From contig NZ_CP042968.1 of NCBI RefSeq assembly GCF_001693515.2, forward strand, positions 1,674,001 to 1,738,000: a stretch of 64,000 bases of DNA, read 5' to 3'. Positions 24,406 through 33,347 of the stretch are shown piece by piece. The stretch comes from Bradyrhizobium paxllaeri (GTDB taxonomy: Bacteria; Pseudomonadota; Alphaproteobacteria; Rhizobiales; Xanthobacteraceae). Under the pieces are notes generated by a model. It was not told the DNA's origin. It saw only the letters and a program-made list of their open reading frames with translations, and searched no databases. How positions within the stretch are numbered: the first letter of the stretch is position 1; the number at the start of each line of letters is the position of its first letter. A program made the translations under genes and the position numbers.

Positions 24406-25346
24406 GCGCTACGCCCCGCCTTGACGGTTGAGCCGCGCACATTGCCCTTGGCTGCCATCATGCCCGAATGCAGGAACAGCAGGAGTTCGGCGGCGGAGCG
24501 GCTGGTGGTGTGGGTCGAGAACAGCCAGTCGAGCCGGTTGGTCTCGCTGCGGATCTCGTCGCGATGCAGGGCGACGCGCGCGACATAGTCGCTGGCCCAG
24601 CTCTCGGCGCGGCCGGCGGTGATGACGCCAAAACCTTCCGGCTCGACGAATTCGACCCGGCCGGCATAGGGAAAGGTTTCCTCGGCGGGGTCGACGACCT
24701 GGATCAGCGTGCCATGCGCGCCGGAGGCGGACAGCCCTGCGAGCATCGTCCTGATTTCGCTCATCGGCGACCAGAAGTCGGACAGTACGACAATTTCGGC
24801 CAGCGCCGACGGCACAAAGGACGGCGGCAGGCTGGCGCGCGCCGTATCGTCGTGCAGCATCGCTTGCGCCATCTTGTCGATCACGTTGCGGCTCGCAGTC
24901 GGGTTCATCAGGCCGGGAATGCCGACGCGCTCCCCGCCTGAAACCAGGAGTTCGGCGAGCGCAAATGTCACGATCAGGCCGCGCTCCAGCTTGCTGTCGC
25001 GCGCGCCCTTGGAAGCAAAGACCATCGACGGCGAGCGGTCGGGCCACAGCCACACGGTATGGGCGGCCTCCCATTCCTGCTCGCGGACATAAAGATGATC
25101 GTCGCGCGCCGAGCGCCGCCAGTCGACGTTCTGCGACGGCTCGCCGGAGACGAAGCGGCGATACTGCCAGAAGCTCTCGCCGGCGCCGGCGCGGCGCCTG
25201 CCGTGCAGGCCATGGATGACGTTGGCGGCGATGCGGCGGGCTTCGAGCACGAGACGGGGGAGCGAAGCGGCGAGCGTTCGGCTTTCGCCATCGGCACGTC
25301 GGATTGCTAGAAGCTCCCTGGTCTCGTGACTGGTCTCTGCGGCCAT
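24402..25346 (-). CDS. DUF58 domain protein
   Basis: 314 residues with the DUF58 signature GRRRAGAGESFWQYRRF followed by DWRRSARDDHLYVREQE near residues 50-90, and a VWA-like core in which VWLWPDRSPSMVF keeps DRSPS as a MIDAS-like triad. DUF58 proteins are thought to be adaptors handled by MoxR ATPases. The TGA of moxR overlaps its ATG by one base and its own stop overlaps the next start by four, which shows tight translational coupling. Cytoplasmic, no membrane segment. Confidence 0.86.
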   Translation of the reverse strand: MAAETSHETRELLAIRRADGESRTLAASLPRLVLEARRIAANVIHGLHGRRRAGAGESFWQYRRFVSGEPSQNVDWRRSARDDHLYVREQEWEAAHTVWLWPDRSPSMVFASKGARDSKLERGLIVTFALAELLVSGGERVGIPGLMNPTASRNVIDKMAQAMLHDDTARASLPPSFVPSALAEIVVLSDFWSPMSEIRTMLAGLSASGAHGTLIQVVDPAEETFPYAGRVEFVEPEGFGVITAGRAESWASDYVARVALHRDEIRSETNRLDWLFSTHTTSRSAAELLLFLHSGMMAAKGNVRGSTVKAGRSA

Positions 25347-26347
25347 CAACCGATCCGCGTCTTCAATTGTCTGATTACGTCGGGAATGGTGCGGCCTTCC
25401 GCGCGCGCCGAGAAGGTCAGCGCCATGCGGTGCTTGAGAATGGGCTCGGCGAGATCGAGCACGTCGTCGATCGAGGGCGCGAGGCGGCCGTCGAGCAGCG
25501 CGCGGGCGCGAACCGCCAGCATCAGCGACTGGCTGGCGCGCGGGCCCGGTCCCCAGGCGATCAGCTTGTCGCTGCCTTCTTCCGGATTGGGACGCGCGGC
25601 GCGCACCAGCGACAGGATCGCCTCGACCACGCTGTCGCCGACCGGCAGGCGTCGTACCAGCCGCTGCGCCGCGATCAGGATTTCCGCGTCCATCGCGGCC
25701 TTGGCGAGCGTCTCTTCAGCGCCGGTGGTTTCGAACAGGATGCGGCGCTCGGCGTCACGGTCGGGATAATCGACATCGATTTCCATCAGGAAGCGGTCGA
25801 GCTGCGCCTCGGGCAGCGGATAGGTGCCTTCCTGCTCCAGCGGGTTCTGCGTGGCGAGCACGTGAAATGGCTTGGGCAGATCATGCCGCGCGCCTGCAAC
25901 GGTGATGTGCTGTTCCTGCATGGCTTGCAGCAGCGCCGATTGTGTACGAGGGCTGGCGCGGTTGATCTCGTCGGCCATCAGGAGTTGTGCAAACACCGGC
26001 CCGGAGATGAAGCGGAACGACCGCTTGCCGGATTGGCTCTCATCCAGCACCTCGGCGCCCAGAATGTCCGACGGCATCAGGTCCGGCGTAAACTGGATGC
26101 GCTTGGCGTCCAGCCCGAGCGTGATGCCCAGGGTTTCGACCAGCTTCGTCTTGGCGAGGCCGGGAACACCGATCAGAAGGGCGTGCCCGCCGGACAGGAT
26201 CGTCACCAGGGTGTTTTCGATCACCCGGTCCTGGCCGAAAATGACGGTGGAGATAGCCTCTTTCGCGGTGCGAATCTGGCCGGCGACCTGTTCCGCCGAC
26301 CGGACGATCGCGTCTTCGAGTTTCTCGACACCGTCTGCACTCGCCAT
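25346..26347 (-). CDS. MoxR-family AAA+ ATPase
   Basis: 333 residues. The Walker A region is ALLIGVPGLAKTKLVETLG, Walker B is LLMADEINRASPRTQSALLQ, sensor I is VLATQNPLEQEGTYPLPEAQ, and sensor II follows near the C-terminus (VLDLAEPILKHRMAL). This is the MRP/MoxR clade that acts as a chaperone-like ATPase with VWA partners. First gene of the four-gene operon; ATG 26347 has GGAG eight bases upstream. The client of this alphaproteobacterial MoxR is not known. Confidence 0.92.
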   Translation of the reverse strand: MASADGVEKLEDAIVRSAEQVAGQIRTAKEAISTVIFGQDRVIENTLVTILSGGHALLIGVPGLAKTKLVETLGITLGLDAKRIQFTPDLMPSDILGAEVLDESQSGKRSFRFISGPVFAQLLMADEINRASPRTQSALLQAMQEQHITVAGARHDLPKPFHVLATQNPLEQEGTYPLPEAQLDRFLMEIDVDYPDRDAERRILFETTGAEETLAKAAMDAEILIAAQRLVRRLPVGDSVVEAILSLVRAARPNPEEGSDKLIAWGPGPRASQSLMLAVRARALLDGRLAPSIDDVLDLAEPILKHRMALTFSARAEGRTIPDVIRQLKTRIG

Positions 26348-26605
26348 GTCTTTCTCCTTCAACCCTCTCAACCGCTCATGACACCGCTGGTTGCGTCGTC
26401 ATCCCACGAACCCATGCTAAACCTGTGCAAAGGCCGTGCATTCGTTGAATTAAACTATCCCCACATTATCGGTACTTTGGGGTATGAACGGCATCACGAT
26501 ATGGCGACTTAATCCGCATTAGTACGGACGCAAATCGTCGGGAACACATATCTCGGTATGCGTGCACCAATCGTGCCAGATCGAGCGCTAGACTCAGGGC
26601 AAACA

Positions 26606-27217
26606 ATGGCGAAGCAAGGGCAAACCGGCGCTCAGGGCCTCGAAGGACTAACTGTCGCGGCGAGGGAAGCCGCCAACGCCGCCCCGGCTGGGAAGGGGCT
26701 ACCTCCGGTCCATCTGTGGAATCCGCCGTTCTGCGGCGATCTCGACATGCGAATCGCCGGCGATGGTACGTGGTTCTATTTGGGGACGCCAATCGGGCGA
26801 CCGGCGCTGGTGCGGCTGTTCTCGACCATCCTCAAGCGCGAGGACGGCAAGCACTTTCTCGTGACCCCCGTCGAGAAGGTCGGAATCCGCGTCGATGATG
26901 CACCGTTCCTGGCGGTGGAGATGCAAGAGGAGGCCGGCGATCATGGCCGGCTGCTGCGCTTTCGCACCAATGTCGACGACTGGGTGCCATGCGATTCCGA
27001 CCATCGCCTGCGGTTCGAGATGGCCGCCGATGGCGGGCTCACGCCTTACCTGCACGTCCGCGCCGATCTGTGGGCGAAGGTGACGCGCGCGCTCTATTAC
27101 GATCTGGTTGACATGGGCGAAGAGCGGATGGTCGATGGCCAGCCGATGTTCGGCATCGAGTCGGGCGGCGAGTTCTTTGCGATGGCGGATGCGAAGCAGG
27201 TGAGGGACGCGGTTTGA
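26606..27217 (+). CDS. DUF1285 protein
   Basis: 203 residues with the DUF1285 pattern: LWNPPFCGDLDMRIAGDGTW, then LVRLFSTILKREDGKHFLVT and VEKVGIRVDDAPFLAVEM. Predicted beta-rich cytoplasmic protein of unknown function. ATG 26606 has AGGG upstream. It heads a tightly packed five-gene unit (Nudix, DUF6111, CCA nucleotidyltransferase, TauE/SafE), in which each later gene overlaps the one before by 4 bp. Divergent from moxR across a 258-bp region with no further gene. Confidence 0.85.
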   Translation: MAKQGQTGAQGLEGLTVAAREAANAAPAGKGLPPVHLWNPPFCGDLDMRIAGDGTWFYLGTPIGRPALVRLFSTILKREDGKHFLVTPVEKVGIRVDDAPFLAVEMQEEAGDHGRLLRFRTNVDDWVPCDSDHRLRFEMAADGGLTPYLHVRADLWAKVTRALYYDLVDMGEERMVDGQPMFGIESGGEFFAMADAKQVRDAV

Positions 27218-27888
27218 ACGAGCCGATGCTGAAAAAGATGGAGGCTGTGCCGATCAATTCGGCGGAGTTCTTCGCACGGAGCAAGACCCGGCTGAACTTC
27301 GACGTGCCGCCTGGCCTGGTCGATCCCAATATCGTTCCGAGGACCGGCGATGCGGGCAACGACCGCATGCTTGAAATCGTGGCGCAAGAGCAGCCGGTGC
27401 GCCCGGCGGCGGTCTTGATCCCGGTGGTCGATCACCGCGAGCCGACCGTGTTGCTGACGCAGCGCTCGCCGCATCTGAGCAGCCATGCCGGCCAGATTTC
27501 CTTTCCGGGAGGCAAGATCGACGCGACCGATGAATCGCCGCTTGACGCCGCCTTGCGCGAGGCGGAGGAGGAGGTCGGCCTCAAGCGCGAGTTCATCGAG
27601 CCGATCGGCTATCTCGATCTCTACGGGACCGCCTTCGGCTTTCGCATCCTGCCGACGGTGGCGCGCGTGAAGCCCGGCTTTAAGCTCACGATCAACGAAG
27701 GCGAGGTGGTCGATGCCTTCGAGGTGCCGCTGGCGTTCCTGATGAATCCCGAGAACCATCAGGTCCATTCCAAGGAATTCCGCGGCATGGAGCGCTCCTA
27801 TTACGCCATGCCGTTCGCCGAGCGTTACATCTGGGGCGCGACCGCAGGAATTCTGCGCGTGCTGTATGAGCGGATATATCTCGCATGA
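27214..27888 (+). CDS. Nudix hydrolase, CoA pyrophosphatase-like
   Basis: 224 residues. The UPF0035 motif LLTQRSPHLSSHAGQISFPG is followed by the Nudix box continuing GGKIDATDESPLDAALREAE and EEVGL. Both are found in NudL/PCD1-type enzymes, which hydrolyse CoA to phosphopantetheine and 3',5'-ADP. The start may be TTG 27214, which overlaps the preceding stop by four bases and has GAGGGAC upstream, or ATG 27226. It is cytoplasmic. Confidence 0.85.
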   Translation: MNEPMLKKMEAVPINSAEFFARSKTRLNFDVPPGLVDPNIVPRTGDAGNDRMLEIVAQEQPVRPAAVLIPVVDHREPTVLLTQRSPHLSSHAGQISFPGGKIDATDESPLDAALREAEEEVGLKREFIEPIGYLDLYGTAFGFRILPTVARVKPGFKLTINEGEVVDAFEVPLAFLMNPENHQVHSKEFRGMERSYYAMPFAERYIWGATAGILRVLYERIYLA

Positions 27889-28148
27889 TCCGTCCGATTC
27901 TGACCGAAATCGGAATTTTCCTGATCCCGTTCGTGGCCTATGCGCTGTTCCTGATTGCCACCCGTTCCGGCGTGTTCGTGTCCTCCTCCTGGCCGGCGCG
28001 TCTCGTCGCCAAACTGGTGCTGGGATCGCTGGTCCTCGTCGTGGTCAGCTTCGTCCTGCTGGCGCAATTCTCCGGCGCGCCGCCGGGTTCGACCTACGTT
28101 CCTGCGCATATCGAAGACGGCAAACTGGTTCACGGGGTCGAGAAATGA
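27885..28148 (+). CDS. DUF6111-like small membrane protein
   Basis: 87 residues with two hydrophobic helices, IGIFLIPFVAYALFLIA and LVAKLVLGSLVLVVVSFVLL, and a short soluble C-terminus (YVPAHIEDGKLVHGVEK). ATGA overlaps the upstream stop and its own stop overlaps the next ATG. The function is unknown; conserved position beside the CCA nucleotidyltransferase is the only hint. Confidence 0.8.
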   Translation: MIRPILTEIGIFLIPFVAYALFLIATRSGVFVSSSWPARLVAKLVLGSLVLVVVSFVLLAQFSGAPPGSTYVPAHIEDGKLVHGVEK

Positions 28149-29404
28149 GCGAGGCACGCGTGCTGTCGGATGCGCCCTGGCTCAGGTCGGGCCCGGCCGC
28201 GCGCGTGCTCGCGTTGCTCAATGGCGACGGCGAGGAAGCCCGCGTGATCGGCGGCGCAGTGCGCAATGCGCTTCTGAAAATTCCCCTCGGCGATATCGAC
28301 ATTGCGACCACGGCGCTGCCCGACGAGGTCGTCCGCCGCGCCAAGGCGGCCGGCATCAAGAGCGTGCCGACCGGAATCGAGCACGGCACGGTCACGCTGG
28401 TCGTCGAATCCCAACCGTTTGAGGTCACGACCCTGCGCGAGGATACCGAGACCTTCGGCCGCAAGGCCAAGGTTGCGTTCGGGCGCGACTGGGTCCGCGA
28501 CGCCGAACGGCGCGACTTCACCATCAACGGGCTGTCCGTCGATGCCGGCGGTGTGGTGCACGACCATGTCGGCGGGCTTGCCGATATCGAAGCCAGGCGC
28601 GTGCGGTTCATCGGCGATGCCAGTCAACGCATCGCCGAGGATTATCTGCGCATCCTGCGCTTCTTTCGCATCCATGCCGCCTATGGCGCGGGCGAGCCGG
28701 ATCGTACCGGCTATCTCGCCTGCATCGACGGGCGCGCCGGGCTTTCGAACCTTTCCGCCGAGCGGGTGCGCATGGAGATGCTGAAGCTGGTGATCGCGGA
28801 GGGGGCTGCGGTCGCGGTGCAGGCGATGGCGGATGCCGGCCTGTTGCTCGCGATCTTCGGCGGTGTCGCCTACACGAGAACATTCGCGGCGATGATCGCG
28901 GCCGAACGGGCGCTCGGGTTGCCGCCGAACGCCGTGCGCCGGCTTGCCGCGCTCACGGTCGCGGTCACGGAAGACGCCAGGCGTCTCTCGGCACGGCTTC
29001 GCCTGTCCAACGCTGAAACCAAGGCGCTGGACTCGATGGGCCATCGCTGGTGGCGGTTCGCCAGCAAGGATGAGGCGCGGGCCCGGCAGCTTCTCTACCG
29101 GCTCGGCGAGGATTCTTATCGCGACCGGCTGATGCTGGCGTGGGCGCGGGCCGGCGGCATCGGCAATGGGGCGACGCCCTGGCACGACCTCGCCACCTTG
29201 CCGCAGCGCTGGAGCGCGCCGAAATTTCCGCTGAAGGCGGCCGATTTCATCTCCCGCGGCATTGCCGAAGGTCCTGCGCTCGGCCACGTGCTGACGCTGG
29301 CGGAAGACGCCTGGCTGGCCGCGGATTTTCCGCTCGAGCCATCTGCGCTGGCCGCGATCGCCGATCAGGCCGCCGCCCGTTTCACCAGAGATCATCGGCT
29401 GTGA
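28145..29404 (+). CDS. CCA tRNA nucleotidyltransferase / poly(A) polymerase family
   Basis: 419 residues. Class II nucleotidyltransferase head: ARVIGGAVRNALLKIPLGDI with the catalytic Asp pair (GDIDIATTALPDE), the substrate motif SVPTGIEHGTVTLVV and RDWVRDAERRDFTINGLSVD, then the tRNA-binding motif IAEDYLRILRFFRI. It adds or repairs the 3' CCA of tRNA. There is no HD phosphohydrolase domain at the C-terminus as in E. coli Cca, so this is the shorter alphaproteobacterial type; distinguishing it from poly(A) polymerase by sequence alone is not certain. ATG 28145 is the overlap start with DUF6111. Confidence 0.88.
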   Translation: MSEARVLSDAPWLRSGPAARVLALLNGDGEEARVIGGAVRNALLKIPLGDIDIATTALPDEVVRRAKAAGIKSVPTGIEHGTVTLVVESQPFEVTTLREDTETFGRKAKVAFGRDWVRDAERRDFTINGLSVDAGGVVHDHVGGLADIEARRVRFIGDASQRIAEDYLRILRFFRIHAAYGAGEPDRTGYLACIDGRAGLSNLSAERVRMEMLKLVIAEGAAVAVQAMADAGLLLAIFGGVAYTRTFAAMIAAERALGLPPNAVRRLAALTVAVTEDARRLSARLRLSNAETKALDSMGHRWWRFASKDEARARQLLYRLGEDSYRDRLMLAWARAGGIGNGATPWHDLATLPQRWSAPKFPLKAADFISRGIAEGPALGHVLTLAEDAWLAADFPLEPSALAAIADQAAARFTRDHRL

Positions 29405-30162
29405 ACATTCTGGCCGGCTTCGCTGACATTTCGCTCGGCCAGTTCCTGCTGGTTGGAAGCATGGCATTGCTGGCCTCCGTCATCGGCGGTCTGGCCGGCT
29501 ACGGCACCGGTGCGTTGATGCCGCTGGTGCTGGTGCCGATGGTCGGTGCCGAGCCCGTGGTGCCGATCATCGCGATCTCTGCGATCTTCACCAATATCAG
29601 CCGCTTCGTGGCGTATTTTCGCTACGCCGATCGACGCCGTGCGCTGATCGTGATCGGCGCCGCCATGCTGACCACCGCGCTCGGCGCCTATGGCTACACG
29701 CGGCTGACGAGCGCCGGCGCGGCGCTCGTGATCGGCAGCATGCTGATCCTGAGCGTGCCGCTGCGCCGATTGGCCAAACGCCGCGAGGTCAGGATCGGCG
29801 ATACCGGCCTCGGTGTCAGCGCCCTCGGTTATGGCGTGCTGGTCGGCGGCACGTCAGGTTCCGGCGTGATCCTGCTGTCGCTCTTGATGGCGTCCGGTCT
29901 CGAAGGGGCCGCAGTGATCGCCACCGACGCGGTGATCTCGGTCGTGACCGGTCTCATCAAGATTTCCGTGTTCGGCATGGCCGGTGTCGTCACGGCGCAG
30001 GTGCTGGCCCTTGCCCTCCTGATCGGCGCCATTGCGATCCCCGGCGCATTCTTCGCCAAGGCTTTCGTCGAGCGCATGCCGGTGCATATCCATACCGCGA
30101 TCCTCGATGCCGCCGTGATGGTCGGCGGCGTCGTGATGATCACCGCCACGCTGCGGCACTGA
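29401..30162 (+). CDS. TauE/SafE family membrane permease
   Basis: 253 residues with seven to eight hydrophobic helices, the TauE/SafE half-repeats IGGLAGYGTGALMPLVLVPM and LGYGVLVGGTSGSGVILLSL appearing once in each half. Such permeases move sulfonates, sulfite or other organic anions across the inner membrane; the substrate is open. The start is GTG 29401, overlapping the preceding TGA by four bases, so it is read last in the five-gene operon. Confidence 0.85.
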   Translation: MNILAGFADISLGQFLLVGSMALLASVIGGLAGYGTGALMPLVLVPMVGAEPVVPIIAISAIFTNISRFVAYFRYADRRRALIVIGAAMLTTALGAYGYTRLTSAGAALVIGSMLILSVPLRRLAKRREVRIGDTGLGVSALGYGVLVGGTSGSGVILLSLLMASGLEGAAVIATDAVISVVTGLIKISVFGMAGVVTAQVLALALLIGAIAIPGAFFAKAFVERMPVHIHTAILDAAVMVGGVVMITATLRH

Positions 30163-30214
30163 TCGGGTCAATGCGTGACGGCTCGGCCGGACAGTTGAGA
30201 CTTCGGCAGCACCG

Positions 30215-30943
30215 TCAGCGCTTGCCGGGCAGCAGTTCCGTGAGCGAGCGGATGATGCGGTCGGGCTTCACGGTGGAGTCCGGCGGCAGGCCGTCGCCAT
30301 GCACGTCGATCCAGATGGCGTAGATGCCGAGCCGCTGCGGCGCCACGACTTCCCATTCCAGATTGTCGCCGATCATCCAGGTGTCGGACGCGCTGACGCC
30401 GAGCGTCTGCATGGCGTGCCGATAGGCGCGCTCGTCCGGCTTGCCGAAACCGTGCTCGCCCTCGATCTGGATGTGATCGAAGCGGTGCGACAGCGCGAAG
30501 CGTTCGACCTTGGCGCGCTGGGTGCCGGCGGCGCCGTTCGTCACCAGCGCCAGCTTCACGCCGCGCGCCTTCAACGCGTCGATGGCGTCATGCGCGCCGG
30601 GGAAGACGAACATTTCCTCTTCACGATAGGCGGTGAAGCGGTCGGCGAGCCGTATCGCCAGTTCCTCCGGCAATGCGTGGCCACCGGCGGTCAATGCGGC
30701 AAATCCGTTCCTGACGGTGATGCGCCGCGCCTCGTCCAGCTTCAGCCGCCATTCGGCCTCGGCAACCGCCCAGAATTTGCGCGCGGAATCCAGAACGGCA
30801 GTGGCGACCTGCTGCGAGGTCAGCGGCCCGAACTCGGCGGCAAATTCGGACGCGACGTGATGCCAGGCGATTTCCGGGCGGCCATAGGCCGACAGGATGG
30901 TGTCGTCCATGTCGATCAGCATCGCGCGGGGGAGTTCGGTCAT
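30215..30943 (-). CDS. HAD-superfamily hydrolase
   Basis: 242 residues. Motif I is IDMDDTIL with the nucleophile Asp11 (second Asp13), motif II is LALVTNGAAGTQ, the motif III lysine is GFGKPDERAY, and motif IV is MIGDNLEWEV. The cap inserted after motif I is helical (subclass I). It fits phosphatases such as nucleotide or sugar phosphatases; the physiological substrate is unknown. Convergent with the TauE/SafE gene. Confidence 0.87.
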   Translation of the reverse strand: MTELPRAMLIDMDDTILSAYGRPEIAWHHVASEFAAEFGPLTSQQVATAVLDSARKFWAVAEAEWRLKLDEARRITVRNGFAALTAGGHALPEELAIRLADRFTAYREEEMFVFPGAHDAIDALKARGVKLALVTNGAAGTQRAKVERFALSHRFDHIQIEGEHGFGKPDERAYRHAMQTLGVSASDTWMIGDNLEWEVVAPQRLGIYAIWIDVHGDGLPPDSTVKPDRIIRSLTELLPGKR

Positions 30944-31087
30944 CGTTTTCGCGGTGTTCTCGCTTCAGGAGCCATCGGCCGCCGGAAGCGTTGGCCGATC
31001 TGCCGCGAATATCAGATCAGCCGCACCGGGTCCAATCCCGAGAAAACGACGCCGCCGGGTCCATTTAATGCCGGCGGCGTCAATTAC

Positions 31088-31354
31088 TTACGCAACCTTG
31101 TTGCGGCGGTCGCCTTCTTCCTCGTCCTCTTCGTCGTCTTCCTCTTCCTCGTCGTCCTCGTCTTCGTCCTCTTCGTCATCGTCAGACATATCGGTCTCGG
31201 CGAGCTCCAGGACGGCAAGCGGCAGCGTCTCGCGAAACAGATCGCCTTCATTGCCCATCCATACGCACACGACGTTGCCGTCCTTGACCTCCACCACGGT
31301 GAGTGGATGGCCGCCCGACTTAAGAATGACGACGTCGCCCGGTTTCAAGTCCAT
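31088..31354 (-). CDS. DUF2158 (YodC-like) protein with a long acidic tail
   Basis: 88 residues. The first 50 form a DUF2158 domain (LKPGDVVILKSGGHPLTVVE, then VVCVWMGNEGDLFRETLPL). From about residue 53 the protein is a run of Asp and Glu (about 25 acidic residues) ending in GDRRNKVA. The DNA of the tail is a GAA/GAC/GAG microsatellite-like tract (about 31106-31190) prone to length change. I start at ATG 31354, which has AGGAGCAG upstream. The acidic tail suggests a partner that is basic, such as RNA-binding protein; function unknown. Confidence 0.75.
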   Translation of the reverse strand: MDLKPGDVVILKSGGHPLTVVEVKDGNVVCVWMGNEGDLFRETLPLAVLELAETDMSDDDEEDEDEDDEEEEDDEEDEEEGDRRNKVA

Positions 31355-31421
31355 GATCTGCTCCTTGGATTGCATGACGAATCGCACCCTAGCGATCCGT
31401 CATGACAAGCTGATCATGCGA

Positions 31422-32309
31422 TCATGGCCACTTTACCTCCGGCGGCATCGACGAGAGGATGGAATCCACATTGCCGCCGGTTTTCAGCCCAAAGATCGTG
31501 CCGCGGTCGTAGAGCAGGTTGAACTCGACGTAGCGTCCGCGTCGGATCAACTGTTCCTCGCGATCAGCGGCGTTCCACGCCTGCGCAAAATTGCGCCGGA
31601 CGAGTTCGGGATAGATTTTCAGGAAGGCGCGGCCGACTTCCTGAGTGAAGGCGAGGTCGGCATCCCAGTCGCCCGAGTCATGCCAATCGTAGAAGATCCC
31701 GCCGATGCCCCGCGCCTCCTTGCGATGCGGCAGGTAGAAATATTCGTCGCACCATTTTTTGTACTTGTCGTAGTCGGCGACGCTGTTCGATCCCCCGCAG
31801 GCTTCCTTCATCGCCTGATGGAAGGCCTGCGTATCGGGGTCTTCCTGGGTGCGCCGGCGGTCGAGCACCGGCGTCAGGTCGGCGCCGCCGCCGAACCAGG
31901 CCTTGGTGGTGACGACGAAGCGGGTGTTCATGTGCACCGCCGGCACATGCGGGTTGTGCATGTGCGCGATCAGCGAAATGCCCGAGGCCCAGAACCGGGG
32001 ATCGTCGGCCGCACCCGGAATCTGCGCGCGGAACTCGGGGGCGAATTCGCCATGCACGGTCGAGCAATGCACGCCGACCTTCTCGAACAGCCGCCCGCGC
32101 ATGATCGACATCACGCCGCCGCCGCCGGGCTTGCCGGTGTGGTCGGTGCGATCCCACGGCGTCCGCACGAAACGGCCGGCGTCGCCGGGATAGAGGGCAG
32201 GGGGCGCCTCGTCCTCCAGCCGCTCGAACGCCGCGCAGATGTTGTTGCGCAACGTCTCGAACCAGGTTCTTGCGCGCCTCTTGCGATCGTCGATAACGGA
32301 TACGTCCAT
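31422..32309 (-). CDS. hemF: Oxygen-dependent coproporphyrinogen III oxidase
   Basis: 295 residues, the normal length of HemF. Conserved blocks include [70 protein letters not shown] and [19 protein letters not shown]. It converts coproporphyrinogen III to protoporphyrinogen IX in haem synthesis, using oxygen. It is cytoplasmic or loosely membrane-associated. It sits 6 bp behind queD on the same strand. The oxygen-independent HemN counterpart, expected in a microaerobic organism, is not in this window. Confidence 0.96.
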   Translation of the reverse strand: MDVSVIDDRKRRARTWFETLRNNICAAFERLEDEAPPALYPGDAGRFVRTPWDRTDHTGKPGGGGVMSIMRGRLFEKVGVHCSTVHGEFAPEFRAQIPGAADDPRFWASGISLIAHMHNPHVPAVHMNTRFVVTTKAWFGGGADLTPVLDRRRTQEDPDTQAFHQAMKEACGGSNSVADYDKYKKWCDEYFYLPHRKEARGIGGIFYDWHDSGDWDADLAFTQEVGRAFLKIYPELVRRNFAQAWNAADREEQLIRRGRYVEFNLLYDRGTIFGLKTGGNVDSILSSMPPEVKWP

Positions 32310-32315
32310 TGGCGT

Positions 32316-32681
32316 TCAGCCCTGCGGCCCAAAGTAAGTGCAGCTCTCGTTGCAACTGTCGCGGTGTACGCTGACGTGGGTGATCTTGCCGGCGTGCTGG
32401 ACCCGCTCGAAGATGTAGCGCGAGATGTTTTCCAGCGTCGGCGTTCCCAGCGCATCGACCTTGTTGAGGAGCTTGTGGTCGAGCGCTTTGCGGACCTCCT
32501 CCATGCTGCGTTCGAGCAGGCCGAGATCGAGCACCATGCCGGTTTCCGGATCGGGCGTGCCGCGCACGCTCACCTCGGCGCGAAACGAGTGGCCGTGAAT
32601 TTCCTCGCTGGCCGCGCCGAAGGTCGTTCCCTTCAGCGAATGCGCGGCCTCGAAGCGAAATGATTTCGTCAGTTCCCACAT
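32316..32681 (-). CDS. queD: QueD-like 6-carboxytetrahydropterin synthase
   Basis: 121 residues, the usual length of the family. The zinc-binding histidines are present as EAAHSL and IHGHSF, the catalytic base pair as LDHKLLN, and PTLENIS matches the family. The expected catalytic Cys four residues before HGH (CxxxHGH in E. coli QueD) is Ser, in GAASEEIHGH; a Glu then occupies the next position, giving E-x2-HGH as in PTPS-III enzymes. Genomic context with queE points to queuosine synthesis. The activity is therefore less certain than the name. Confidence 0.8.
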   Translation of the reverse strand: MWELTKSFRFEAAHSLKGTTFGAASEEIHGHSFRAEVSVRGTPDPETGMVLDLGLLERSMEEVRKALDHKLLNKVDALGTPTLENISRYIFERVQHAGKITHVSVHRDSCNESCTYFGPQG

Positions 32682-32711
32682 CTTGAAAGTCTAGGTCCTA
32701 TTTGATGCCAA

Positions 32712-33347
32712 CTATCTGATACCGAGCGTCTTGTGCGTTTGCAGGCTGAGCCGCCATTGCGGATGGCGCAGGCAGTAGTCGATCGCGCGCGCGGTGTTGC
32801 CGATCACGTCGGGGCCGTCCATCGGCTGCAGCGAGAAGCGTTCGAAATCGAGGCCGGCGAAATCTTCCGGTTCAGCGCCTGACTGCGGATAGACCAGCTT
32901 CAACTCGTGGCCGCGGCGCACCACGAGGCCGGCGCCGGCTTTCGGGCTGACGCAGACCCAGTCCATCCCCGCGGGCGGCTCGATCGTGCCGTTGGTCTCG
33001 ATGCCGATCGAAAAGCCGCGCGCATGCAGCGCATCGATGAAGGGGGTGTCGACCTGCAAAAGAGGCTCCCCGCCGGTCAGCACCACATAGCGGTTGGTGT
33101 TGTCTCCGGTCCATTGCCCGGCGATGGTGTCGGCGAGTTCGTCCGCCGTGGCGTAGCGGCCGCCCAGTGTGCCGTCGGTGCCGACGAAGTCCGTATCGCA
33201 GAACTGGCAGGTAGCGGTCGCACGGTCCTGTTCGCGGCCGGTCCAGAGGTTGCAGCCGGCAAAGCGGCAGAACACCGCCGCGCGGCCGGCATGCGCGCCT
33301 TCGCCCTGCAGGGTCAGGAATATCTCTTTGACCGCGTAACTCACCAT
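32712..33347 (-). CDS. queE: 7-carboxy-7-deazaguanine synthase (radical SAM)
   Basis: 211 residues. The radical-SAM cluster motif appears as Cys-x14-Cys-x2-Cys (NLWTGREQDR insert, then CQFCDTD), the longer spacing known from some QueE proteins. FLTLQGEGAHAGRAAVFCRF and LTGGEPLLQV are also diagnostic. It makes CDG from the QueD product in the queuosine pathway. ATG 33347 has AGGAGAG just upstream and overlaps the trmL stop by 7 bp. QueC is not in this window. Confidence 0.93.
   Translation of the reverse strand: MVSYAVKEIFLTLQGEGAHAGRAAVFCRFAGCNLWTGREQDRATATCQFCDTDFVGTDGTLGGRYATADELADTIAGQWTGDNTNRYVVLTGGEPLLQVDTPFIDALHARGFSIGIETNGTIEPPAGMDWVCVSPKAGAGLVVRRGHELKLVYPQSGAEPEDFAGLDFERFSLQPMDGPDVIGNTARAIDYCLRHPQWRLSLQTHKTLGIR

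Noticed and set aside
26348..26605. Possible gene between moxR and the DUF1285 gene
   Set aside because: No frame with RBS or domain; a divergent promoter region of 258 bp with a small AT-rich patch only.
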